A stretch of DNA of 64,000 nucleotides from CADEEX01 sp964577955 (lineage in GTDB: Bacteria; Acidobacteriota; Vicinamibacteria; Vicinamibacterales; CAVVIG01). Below, piece by piece: positions 26,418-34,228 of the stretch. The stretch is from the NCBI GenBank assembly GCA_964577955.1, contig CAZOAZ010000020.1:1-64000 (forward strand). The letters are read 5' to 3'. The position numbers and the translations under genes were made by a program. Below the pieces are notes generated by a model that had not been told where the DNA came from, did not search any database, and worked only from the letters and a program-made list of their open reading frames with translations. Numbering within the stretch: the first letter of the stretch is position 1; the number at the start of each line of letters is the position of its first letter.

Positions 26418-27713
26418 TCACAGCCACTTCAGGAGGAGCGACAACGCGCTGCGCGCTTCGTTCGTGAACCATCCGCCCTGCAGGAGCAGCTCGTGAATCT
26501 GGGCAAGGGTGAGCCAGTGGCCGTCCGCCGCGTCGCTTCGTTCGCCCAGATCGACAAGGCGATAGAGACTCGTGTCGCAATAGAAACGCCCGCCTTCGTC
26601 GGACTGCCACGTTTCGACGATCGTGCGCGCCGATGGTGACACGGGCTCCCGGGCGACGCCGCTGCCAGGCTCGAGACACACGGTGGGCCCGAGTTCGACG
26701 GCGGACAGCAGCCCGCGTTCGACCTGCGGACGGAACAGGAAGTGCAAAATACCGTGCTCGCGTCCGCAGTGCAATTCGACGAGGCCGCTCCCGGCGCTAT
26801 CCATGATCGGCTGATCCCACTCTGCCACTTCTCGTCCGCGGGCGCGAACCTGGATTTGACGGATGCGATACGGCCCTCCGCTCTCCGAGACGATCCCTTC
26901 GGCATCGAGACGCCAGCCCTCGAGTGCCTCCAGCGGCACGATCGTCGCTGGAGAGGTTTGTGCGCGCACGCGCGCGAGCGCTGCTTTGACGTTGACCCCG
27001 TCCCCGGTGTTGGTCGGCACCTCGAACGAGGCCGCCAGTTCGCGCGAAAACAGATCGCGATGGCGGTGGAACGGCGGTCGCTGGATCAGCGCCTGCCATG
27101 GGCTGGTCGTCAGCACGGACCGGGTGTCGGTGTTCAGCACATAGTCGGCGGTCAGGAGCTCCAGAACTTCATCAACCGGGAGAAAGCGATGCGCCGGCGA
27201 AAGCGCGACATCGCCATCGGAGCGAATCAGCACGTTGCGATTCCGCTTCCCCAGAAATCTGCTGCCCTGCTCGCTCTGCAGCGACTGGTGGAGCACGTCC
27301 GCATCGGCGCTGAATATCGCTGAGTACGGCGGCGAATCGCCGCCGTGCGCGCAGGCCAGGTTGCTGGCTGTCGCCTGGCAAGTCGGTCCGATCTGAACCG
27401 CATTCACATTCCCCGGTTCAATTTTGGCTTGAGCCAGGAGTTCGGGTACACCCGAAGGCGGCGTTCGCACGACGAACCCGAGGGTGCCAATCTCCCACTG
27501 GTCGATCATGGGCCGATAGGTCGTGGTGCCCTCGGCTTCTCGCCACGCGGTTCCAGCGATTCGGAAAAAGCGACCGGAATCGTGCACGATCGCGCCGTCG
27601 ACGATCTGCCAGTGCTTCGACTGGTTGAGCCTCAGCGGTTCGACCAGAAACGCCGCAGCTTCCTCCACCCGCGAGAACCAATCGTTGATCCAGCCGTGAT
27701 CACCGTTCTCCAT
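26418..27713 (-). CDS. NDP-hexose 2,3-dehydratase family protein
   Basis: A 431-residue enzyme of the EvaA/TylCVI family, which removes the C2 hydroxyl of NDP-4-keto-6-deoxyhexoses on the way to 2,6-dideoxysugars. It contains two related halves: the first has IGPTCQATASN, HGG, QSEQGSRFLGKRNRNVL and HRFLPVDEVLELL; the second repeats the pattern as LGPTVCLEP, QSDEGGRFYCDTSLYRLV and LTLAQIHELLL. That internal duplication is characteristic of the family. Other deoxysugar genes (rmlA/B, 3-ketoreductase, aminotransferase) are not in the window. Its first 82 nt overlap the end of the glycosyltransferase gene in another frame. The second half has drifted more than the first. Confidence 0.82.
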   Translation of the reverse strand: MENGDHGWINDWFSRVEEAAAFLVEPLRLNQSKHWQIVDGAIVHDSGRFFRIAGTAWREAEGTTTYRPMIDQWEIGTLGFVVRTPPSGVPELLAQAKIEPGNVNAVQIGPTCQATASNLACAHGGDSPPYSAIFSADADVLHQSLQSEQGSRFLGKRNRNVLIRSDGDVALSPAHRFLPVDEVLELLTADYVLNTDTRSVLTTSPWQALIQRPPFHRHRDLFSRELAASFEVPTNTGDGVNVKAALARVRAQTSPATIVPLEALEGWRLDAEGIVSESGGPYRIRQIQVRARGREVAEWDQPIMDSAGSGLVELHCGREHGILHFLFRPQVERGLLSAVELGPTVCLEPGSGVAREPVSPSARTIVETWQSDEGGRFYCDTSLYRLVDLGERSDAADGHWLTLAQIHELLLQGGWFTNEARSALSLLLKWL

Positions 27714-28756
27714 GGTGCCTTCCGCCAGTCCACGCCGGCGCCAGATTGCCTGCCATCAGTTGCGAGATGAACCTCGAACCTGCTTCGTCTTGTCAGAAAC
27801 TCTCTGACGATCTGCGCACCGTACGCGGCGATCGCTTCCCGTCGCTGGTCCGGATCATCGAGAATCGCGGCCATCACGCGATCGGCAAAGAGACGGTGTA
27901 CAGAACTCTGCCCCGCCGCATGTCTGGCCAATCCGGCGAGGACGGCAGGCGTCGTGCTGGAGCCGCTGCCGACGATGTCCGGGAACGCCGCCGGCACCCA
28001 GCCTAGAACCGGATGCTCCGCGTACCGCATAAGGACTTCAGCAAGATCCATGTTGGCGTGTCGCACTTGCGCCGGACTCGGACGGCTGAGGGCGTTGTCC
28101 AGCATTCGGATTTGCGTCAAGGCTTCCTCGATGACGACAAAGCCACCCAACGCGGCCAGCCGCACCCAGAGATCCAGATCGCCTAATTGAATCAGACTGC
28201 CGCGAAAGCCGCCGAGGTCGACAATCGACTGGCGCCGGGCGACCGCCGAGGACAGAAACAGGCAGTTGCCGTGATCAAAAAAGCGGCGCAACCACGCGGC
28301 CTGGCTCCGGTTTTCGGTCCTCAACACTTCGGTCAGGTAGCCCGCGTCCACGCGCGTCCCGGCCGGCCCAATCGGTTCGATGTTCGTGAAGCACGCCACG
28401 ATGTCGGGCCGGCTCTCCAGTATCTCGATCTGCGCCGCCAGCTTGCCCGGACGCCAGACATCGTCGGAATTCTGGAACGCGACATACCGTCCCGCCGCCA
28501 GCCGAAGGGCGAGGTTGCGCGGGTGCTCGGCTCGATTCTCCTTCAACCGCACGAGCGTGATTCGCGGATCACCCAGGGCAGCGACGATGTCGGCGGTGTC
28601 ATCGGTCGACGCATCGTCGACGACCAGGACTTCGAGATCCGCTATCGACTGTTCGAGCACGCTCCGAACCGCCCGCTCGACGTAGGGAGCGTGGTTGAAC
28701 GAGGCGATGACGACAGACACCAGCGGGGGGACGACAGAGCCCGACATCTGGGCCAT
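27632..28756 (-). CDS. GT2-family glycosyltransferase
   Basis: A 374-residue glycosyltransferase with an N-terminal GT-A domain: VSVVIASFNHAPYVERAV, VLVVDDASTDDT and the metal-binding FQNSDDVWRPGKL. The C-terminal third is helical and unassigned, with no membrane helices, so the product should be cytoplasmic or peripheral. It overlaps the NDP-hexose dehydratase by 82 nt on the same strand, which ties their expression together; together they could place an unusual deoxysugar on a surface glycan. The sugar and acceptor are unknown. Confidence 0.88.
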   Translation of the reverse strand: MAQMSGSVVPPLVSVVIASFNHAPYVERAVRSVLEQSIADLEVLVVDDASTDDTADIVAALGDPRITLVRLKENRAEHPRNLALRLAAGRYVAFQNSDDVWRPGKLAAQIEILESRPDIVACFTNIEPIGPAGTRVDAGYLTEVLRTENRSQAAWLRRFFDHGNCLFLSSAVARRQSIVDLGGFRGSLIQLGDLDLWVRLAALGGFVVIEEALTQIRMLDNALSRPSPAQVRHANMDLAEVLMRYAEHPVLGWVPAAFPDIVGSGSSTTPAVLAGLARHAAGQSSVHRLFADRVMAAILDDPDQRREAIAAYGAQIVREFLTRRSRFEVHLATDGRQSGAGVDWRKAPWRTVITAGSTIGSRGWRKLRRFWSNR

Positions 28757-28820
28757 TATGGCGGAGCCCGCTGAGACATCGGCGCGTCGAACCTTCTCCG
28801 GCCGTTTTGTGGGACTCTTC

Positions 28821-28868
28821 TTACGGCTGGATGCCGACCGACAGCTTCTTCACCTGCCACACCGTCAT
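28821..28868 (-). pseudogene. Fragment copying the 3' end of the gene at 31058
   Basis: This strand reads MTVWQVKKLSVGIQP then a stop, and the gene at 31058-32131 ends in LTVWQVKKLSVGMLP. At the DNA level 28831-28867 matches 31068-31104 over 37 nt with one mismatch. Only the tail is present, with no upstream body, so it is a partial copy or a remnant. The rest of the 138-nt gap shows nothing else. Confidence 0.75.
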
Positions 28869-28894
28869 TAGAGCGTCGGGGGACGAGAGCTAGA

Positions 28895-30373
28895 ATGCCG
28901 CGTGACTCACGGCAGATTCGAGGGATGAATCCTCGGGCCCAGCGTGAACCTGCGACCTCCCACGTGGGCGAGTCCGGCGGCGTCGAATGGTGGCCGATGC
29001 GACGGTTTCTGTCCCAACCGTTCGACCCGGGAGCGGCACCCATCTGGGCGATCTGGTTCGGCCTGACGGCGCTCTCGATTGGCCTCGCCTTTCTCGAGGC
29101 CCGGTTCGACTGGAGCGGCATGCCGTTCTCCGTCGGCGGACGGACGCTCGGCTTTTCCATCTATCCACCCGTCGCGATTTCCGCTTGCGTCGCCTTCTGG
29201 CTTGGCCCCACCTACGGCGCGACGACGGCGTATGTCTCGACATTCGTCAGCGGGCTCGCCGGAGGGCTCGATGTCGATCGCGCCGCGCTCTTCGCGCTCG
29301 GCACGCCTGCCGAAGTGTTGCTGCTGTGGTTTCTCACGACGATCTTGCGGGTGCGCCTCACATTGCGCGCGTACCGGGACTGGTGGCGCTTCAGCGCCGC
29401 CGCGATGATCGCCGCGATGGCGTCGTCGCTCGACATCATGCTCTACAACGAAGCGCACCGCCTGCCGATCGCCGACGGAGAACGGCTGTGGGAAGGCTGG
29501 ATTTTCGGCGACATCGCGCAGCTCTGTTTCGTCGTGGCGCCGCTCTTGTGGCTGTTCTGGGAACCGGCGCACCGGCGCGCGGTCTCGCGCGTGGGCACGC
29601 CCAGGCGCGATCTGTCGGCGCAAAACACCGTCCTGCTGCTCGGGTTCGTCTGGTTGACGCTCGCCGGTCTGGCCCTGCTCGGTTTGCGGCTGCTCACGCG
29701 GGCGCTCGACATTCCCGCACAGGCGCTGGCCGCGAACGGCGACCTGCTGCTGCCGCGGTTGGGCGAGATGGAAACATTCCTCGTCGTCCTCGTCGGCGCG
29801 CTGCTGCTCAGCACGATGGCCCTCACCGCGGCGCTCGCCGGCCGTGGCGAGCAGAGCGTGGCCCTCAGCCTGCGCGACGACTTGACCGGCGCCTTCAACC
29901 GCCGGGCCTTTCGCACCTTGTTCGATCGCGAGGAACAGCGTTCGCGGGCCGTCGATCGGCCGATTTCCATCATCTGTTTCGATCTCGACCACTTCAAGGA
30001 GATCAACGACCGGTTGGGACACGCGCAGGGCGACCGCGTGCTGATGGATGTCACCGCGGAGGCGCAGTCGGTGCTTCGGCCTCAGGATCTGCTGTTCCGC
30101 TGGGGCGGCGACGAGTTCGTGATCCTGCTCTCACACACCAGGAGCGAGGAGGCATTGGCGGTCGCCGAACAACTGCGCGCGCGCGTGGAGAGGCACGTCT
30201 CGACGTCCACGTCGACAGGCATCCACCCCGTGACGATGAGCGTGGGCGTGGCGACCAGCCGGCCCGGCGATGTCAGTGACGATGAACTCGTGACGGCTGC
30301 CGATCAGGCCGTGTACCGCGCCAAGGAGCAGGGACGCAACCGCGTCGTCGCCGCTCCCCAGACGACCGCCTGA
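28895..30373 (+). CDS. Membrane diguanylate cyclase (GGDEF)
   Basis: A 492-residue protein that would make cyclic di-GMP. Residues about 45-320 hold seven to eight membrane helices resembling the MASE1-type sensor layout, and residues about 335-490 are the GGDEF domain. The active-site loop is intact as RWGGDEF (about 403-409), with Mg-binding FDLDHFKEIND and SVGVA. No inhibitory RxxD site five residues before the loop is apparent. ATG codons at 28925 and 28997 are possible later starts. The PilZ protein at 25391 is a possible effector. Confidence 0.92.
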   Translation: MPRDSRQIRGMNPRAQREPATSHVGESGGVEWWPMRRFLSQPFDPGAAPIWAIWFGLTALSIGLAFLEARFDWSGMPFSVGGRTLGFSIYPPVAISACVAFWLGPTYGATTAYVSTFVSGLAGGLDVDRAALFALGTPAEVLLLWFLTTILRVRLTLRAYRDWWRFSAAAMIAAMASSLDIMLYNEAHRLPIADGERLWEGWIFGDIAQLCFVVAPLLWLFWEPAHRRAVSRVGTPRRDLSAQNTVLLLGFVWLTLAGLALLGLRLLTRALDIPAQALAANGDLLLPRLGEMETFLVVLVGALLLSTMALTAALAGRGEQSVALSLRDDLTGAFNRRAFRTLFDREEQRSRAVDRPISIICFDLDHFKEINDRLGHAQGDRVLMDVTAEAQSVLRPQDLLFRWGGDEFVILLSHTRSEEALAVAEQLRARVERHVSTSTSTGIHPVTMSVGVATSRPGDVSDDELVTAADQAVYRAKEQGRNRVVAAPQTTA

Positions 30374-30421
30374 CCGGCGTGAGCGACCCACGATTCACAA
30401 CCAATCACGATTTCGGAGATC

Positions 30422-30961
30422 TCACCAGCGGAGACTCACCCGGAGTCCAGCGGCGGAGGATCGGGCCCACGGCGAGATCGCGGCCTGTGCGCTGGCGGAT
30501 CGATATACCAGAGTCCACCCGGGTGTGAAGCGATCGACGATCGCGCCGATCCCGATGCCAATGCCACCAAAGACCATGGCGCCGCCGAGACACCCGAGCT
30601 CCCCTGACTCGCTGGCGTCGATCGCGCCCGCCAAGCAGCCCGAGAGCGCGCCCGCAAGAAGACCGTAGGCCATGCCGTTCTTCAGTCCGTCGCGCACCGA
30701 CACTTCGCTGATCGTCTCTTCACCGAAATGCCGGTCGTTCGAACCATCACGGACGACGAGCTCGCGGTCGGAGACATGAACCAGCAGTCCATGGGTCACG
30801 GTGCCGGAGCGATCCCTGACCTCGACCGGAACTTCGAGTTCTACCGTCGACCGCAGCGACTCGAATGACCGAACCGTCTGCGCGCTGGAGGTGACCGGCA
30901 GGAGGAACAGCCCGACCAGGACGAGGACGTCACGAACATGAGCAGAGTGATGGTGAGTCAT
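30422..30961 (-). CDS. Exported glycine-rich protein of unknown function
   Basis: A 179-residue protein with a signal peptide (about 1-28, ending near SSAQ), a beta-rich middle (VELEVPVEVRDRSGTVTHGLLVHVSDRELVV) and two Gly-rich hydrophobic segments (GMAYGLLAGALSGCLAGAI and GGAMVFGGIGIGIGAI) resembling glycine zippers that insert into or line membranes. I cannot assign a family. A cell-envelope or outer-membrane location is likely. Confidence 0.75.
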   Translation of the reverse strand: MTHHHSAHVRDVLVLVGLFLLPVTSSAQTVRSFESLRSTVELEVPVEVRDRSGTVTHGLLVHVSDRELVVRDGSNDRHFGEETISEVSVRDGLKNGMAYGLLAGALSGCLAGAIDASESGELGCLGGAMVFGGIGIGIGAIVDRFTPGWTLVYRSASAQAAISPWARSSAAGLRVSLRW

Positions 30962-31057
30962 GTCCCAAGCGATCGCGTCACCCCTCTCGCCTGAATTAGA
31001 TCGCCGACCGCAGCCCCATCATGTTCACGATCGCCGCTCCTTGGGTCTGGATTCTCG

Positions 31058-32131
31058 CTACGGAAGCATGCCCACCGACAGCTTCTTCACCTGCCACACC
31101 GTCAGCGCCGACAGGAAGGTGCTCATGTCGTCGGCGTGCATGCCGAATTCGACGGCCTGCCCGACCAGGATCTGAATCTGCTCGCCCTTGAGGAACGCGT
31201 CTCGACCGGTGAAGCTCACCGTGAACGGCGAGGCGTCGAGAATCGGAGACACGGAGAAGTTCAGGTCGCTGCCGAAAGAGCGCAATCCGTCGGAGTAGAC
31301 GTTCGTCTCGAAACGCTGGACCTCGCCGGATCGCACGATCGTGACGAAGATGCTGTGCACGACGTCGATCGTGGCGTCTGAAAATCCATAGTTGTCGGTC
31401 GCCGACATCACGAATTCGGCGGCCAGATTCCGCATCACGGCCGATCCGGTGAGGAACCCGGTTTTCGGCACGCGGAAGTTGACGCCGACCGCGGTACGGA
31501 AGTCGCCGCCGATACCGGGTTGGAACTCGGCGAAGGGGAGCAATGAATCGCTGTGGGTGAGACGAAAATTGATATTCGTGCCCACCATCCCCACCTTGGG
31601 CACGACGAAGGACCGATTGTTGGGCGGGAAGGCCGGCGGGCTGACGTCGAAGAGCGCGAACGGCGCCGTGAACTCGTCGAGCAGGACGACGCCGGGACGC
31701 GTGGTCACGCCGTGCTCGAAGGTCAGCCCGGTCAGCGGCTGGCGAACGTGCGCGTCGACGAGGTCGCTGCGCTCCTGCAGGAATCGATCGCGCAGCGCTT
31801 CGTAGTCCGCGAACTTCGGGACACTGGCGCGCAGGGCGCGATCGGCCTCCGCTCTGAGTCGCGCGGCAGCCTTGGCGATCGCCTCCTTGTTGCCGTGTGC
31901 CTTCGCAAGCGTCTGGTTGTATGCCTGCCGATGCTGACGAAGGAGGCCGGCCGCTGCCGCGACCGCCTGCTTGGTGACGATCGCCTTGCGCTGCCGTTCG
32001 AAGGCGCGAACCGCGGCACGTACCGGCTTGTGCCGGCGGTCGAACAGCGCCTGGTCGGCTGCCGCCAATCGTGTGCGGGCCTTGAGGTTGGAGCCGAATT
32101 TGGCGTCTTTGCTGAGATTCACTCGGGCCAT
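31058..32131 (-). CDS. Protein of unknown function with a helical N-terminal half
   Basis: This 357-residue protein matches no family I know. No signal peptide is visible from the start at 32131 (MARVNLSKDAKFG); an ATG at 32275 would add 48 residues of low-complexity sequence. Residues about 20-150 are charged and helical with coiled-coil-like Ala/Arg repeats (KAIVTKQAVAAAAGLLRQHR, AIAKAAARLRAEADRALRA); the C-terminal half is rich in beta strands and Phe/Val. Its last 15 codons are duplicated at 28821-28868. Confidence 0.65.
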   Translation of the reverse strand: MARVNLSKDAKFGSNLKARTRLAAADQALFDRRHKPVRAAVRAFERQRKAIVTKQAVAAAAGLLRQHRQAYNQTLAKAHGNKEAIAKAAARLRAEADRALRASVPKFADYEALRDRFLQERSDLVDAHVRQPLTGLTFEHGVTTRPGVVLLDEFTAPFALFDVSPPAFPPNNRSFVVPKVGMVGTNINFRLTHSDSLLPFAEFQPGIGGDFRTAVGVNFRVPKTGFLTGSAVMRNLAAEFVMSATDNYGFSDATIDVVHSIFVTIVRSGEVQRFETNVYSDGLRSFGSDLNFSVSPILDASPFTVSFTGRDAFLKGEQIQILVGQAVEFGMHADDMSTFLSALTVWQVKKLSVGMLP

Positions 32132-32338
32132 GGATGCCGAGTCTAACCCGATCTCCGAAGCGTCGATGAGTCTCGGGCGTTGCGATGCACGACTCAGTTC
32201 GGTGCCGTGAGTCACGCGGCGCCGCTCCCCCAGACCGCCTGACCGCTGCGCCAACAGTTCGCCTCCCTTTCGCATTGGATCGACATGAGCAGAACGTAAC
32301 GTTTGACGGCCCCTGCTTCAAATACGAGCGGAGGCCCC

Positions 32339-32854
32339 ATGAAGCAGGTGATCGCTGGAGTCCTGGCCGCGGTGCTCGTGTCAGTCAGTACACGCGTATG
32401 GGGGCAAGAGCCGGTGGCGGTCGAAGCGGGCGCCGTGATCGGCGTTCTCGGCGTACCCTACGGATCGGTCAGCGTTGTGAAAGGACCTTGGACAGCGCGC
32501 TTCTCGGGCGTCGTCCTGCCGTGGGTGGACGACTGCTTCGGCCTCCAAATCAACGCCGGCCGTGTCGTCCGCGCGGTCGGGGACGCGAGGCACACCATCG
32601 GCGTCGTGTGGGGAGGCTTCCAGACTCGATGCGCCTATGACCCCGATGATCCGAATTGGCAGCAAGCCGCCAATATCAATGGCCGACGCGGCGGTCAATT
32701 TGCGGGTGTGACGTACACGTTTCAAGTCCGCGGCTTCTTCGTCGAGGCCGGCCCCGGCGTCGGATCGCCGAACCCCGCCGCGCCCAATACCTGGTTGCTC
32801 AGCCGCATCTACGGTCAGGTCGGGTACGTCACGCGGCTTGGCAAAAACGACTGA
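32339..32854 (+). CDS. Exported protein of unknown function
   Basis: A 171-residue exported protein with a signal peptide (MKQVIAGVLAAVLVSVSTRVWG) and GGAGG directly upstream of the start. The mature part is beta-rich, with Gly-rich turns (GAVIGVLGVPYGSVSVV, GVGSPNPAAPNTW), two Cys about 40 residues apart that may form a disulphide, and an aromatic C-terminal end. It could be a small outer-membrane barrel or periplasmic domain; I do not recognise it. Confidence 0.7.
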   Translation: MKQVIAGVLAAVLVSVSTRVWGQEPVAVEAGAVIGVLGVPYGSVSVVKGPWTARFSGVVLPWVDDCFGLQINAGRVVRAVGDARHTIGVVWGGFQTRCAYDPDDPNWQQAANINGRRGGQFAGVTYTFQVRGFFVEAGPGVGSPNPAAPNTWLLSRIYGQVGYVTRLGKND

Positions 32855-32902
32855 ACACGTCTACCGCGATGGATCACGAAGCGGCCAATTGACTGGTGGA
32901 TC

Positions 32903-34045
32903 TCACCCGATTAGCCGGCTCAATTCGGACGGAAGCGCGGCCGCCGGGAGGATCTCGATACCGTCTTCGGTCACGCGACGCTTGGGTTCGAGACACACGA
33001 CCACGCGGCGTGCCTTCGGGTGGTCGGCGCGCAGGTTGCGGAGGCCCTTGAGATGATCGGTCGTGATCCGGCTGCTCGCTTTGGCTTCGATCGCCACGTC
33101 CATTTGTCCGACGATGAAGTCGACTTCGATGCCGCTGGCGAGTCGCCAGTAGGACAATTCCGCCGGTGATTCGTGATACGCGAAGTAGCCGCGCAGTTCG
33201 TGGTGCACCCAGTTTTCGAACGCCTTCCCGAAGAGTTCACCGCCTGGCTGGAGCCGGCCGCGGCGCGCCAGGTGGTTCACGACCCCGACGTCGGAGAAAT
33301 AGAACTTGGGCGCGAGCACGACCCGTCGCTTCGGCCGTCGCGTATAGGCCGGGAGCCAGCGTCCGAGGAGCGTGTCCTCGAGGATGCTGAAGTGCCCCTT
33401 GACGGTGTGGCCCGACACGCCACAGTCGCGGGCGATGTTCGCGAAATTGACCAGGTCGCCGTCTGACAACGCCGCCGCGTTGAGGAACGCGGAGAAGACG
33501 GGAAGGTTGCGCACCAGACCCTCGGCCGCGACTTCCTCCTTCAAGTAGTCTCCAACGTACGACGCGAGCAGGCGCTCGGGCCGCTCTGACTCGTAGTGTG
33601 TCGGGAGATAGCCGTGGTTGAGCAGACGTACCAGGTCGAGGTCCTTGCCGATCTCCGCAGCCGTGAGCCCCTGCAGTTCGTAGCGGACCGCGCGACCGCC
33701 GAGGAGGTTCGCGGCGCCGCGGCGCACCTTGCGCGCACTGGAGCCGCACAGCGCGAAACGGATCTTGCGGCGCTCGTGGAGCCAGTGGACCTCGTCGAGC
33801 AGGGCGGGGACTTTCTGGACTTCGTCGATGACGACCTGCGTCGGCCGTGGTCCGGTCGCCAGTTCCTCCCGCAGGAGCTCCGGCCGTTCGAGATACCGTC
33901 GATACTCATCAGCCTTGAGCAGATCGAGCCAGACAGCGTCAGGGTAGGTCTCGTGGAGCAGGGTCGTCTTGCCGGTCTGCCTGGGTCCCCAGAGAAAGAA
34001 GGTCTCGCGGCCGGCGGCCGGAAGCCGCAGCGCTCGTGTGAACAT
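32903..34045 (-). CDS. AAA ATPase with C-terminal DUF4143 domain
   Basis: A 380-residue protein of the AAA_14 + DUF4143 family. Walker A is GPRQTGKTT (about residues 20-28) and Walker B is VVIDEVQKVP (about 72-81); the DUF4143 region at about 170-340 includes the nuclease-like acid pattern GIEVDFIVGQM and AIEAKASSR. Such proteins often behave as mobile or selfish single genes whose role is not settled. A 14-bp palindrome lies 10 nt upstream of the start and may be its operator. It shows no relation to neighbouring genes. Confidence 0.9.
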   Translation of the reverse strand: MFTRALRLPAAGRETFFLWGPRQTGKTTLLHETYPDAVWLDLLKADEYRRYLERPELLREELATGPRPTQVVIDEVQKVPALLDEVHWLHERRKIRFALCGSSARKVRRGAANLLGGRAVRYELQGLTAAEIGKDLDLVRLLNHGYLPTHYESERPERLLASYVGDYLKEEVAAEGLVRNLPVFSAFLNAAALSDGDLVNFANIARDCGVSGHTVKGHFSILEDTLLGRWLPAYTRRPKRRVVLAPKFYFSDVGVVNHLARRGRLQPGGELFGKAFENWVHHELRGYFAYHESPAELSYWRLASGIEVDFIVGQMDVAIEAKASSRITTDHLKGLRNLRADHPKARRVVVCLEPKRRVTEDGIEILPAAALPSELSRLIG

Positions 34046-34054
34046 CTACTTCAC

Positions 34055-34068
34055 TTTATCATGATAAA
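34055..34068 (-). promoter_or_regulatory. Palindrome upstream of the AAA/DUF4143 gene
   Basis: TTTATCATGATAAA is a perfect 14-bp palindrome lying 10 nt before the ATG on this strand, in the most AT-rich patch nearby. Read leftward it contains TATCAT, a usable -10-like sequence, so it may be an operator overlapping the gene's own promoter. Confidence 0.45.
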
Positions 34069-34108
34069 TCCAAAGCGCTTCGCGTATCATCAGCGCGCGC
34101 GTGGTGCG

Positions 34109-34197
34109 AGCGCCAACGCGACGATCTCCACCGCATCGCCCACCCGCGCAGTGCCGGCGTGACGCCACTCTCGCCGCCGAAGAGCAGTGTGCTGGTC
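34109..34197 (-). pseudogene. Remnant of a PQQ-dehydrogenase gene with an internal deletion
   Basis: Two pieces of the PQQ dehydrogenase at 36936 are joined here. 34109-34149 matches 36976-37016 (end of that gene) with one or two differences, and 34164-34197 matches 37146-37179 with two differences. About 113 bp between them is missing and the two sides meet at a short CGCGC shared by both source sites. On this strand the second piece reads TSTLLFGGESGVTPALR, close to the intact STLLFGGEGGFSPVLR; the first reads RVGDAVEIVALAL. It cannot make a useful protein. Confidence 0.8.
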
Positions 34198-34228
34198 CGC
34201 CTGCTCCCCGCGTAGAATGACGCCATTC

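Noticed and set aside
32132..32275. Longer N-terminus for the gene at 31058
   Set aside because: The extension to 32275 is charged low-complexity sequence; the choice is uncertain because neither start has a clear ribosome binding site.
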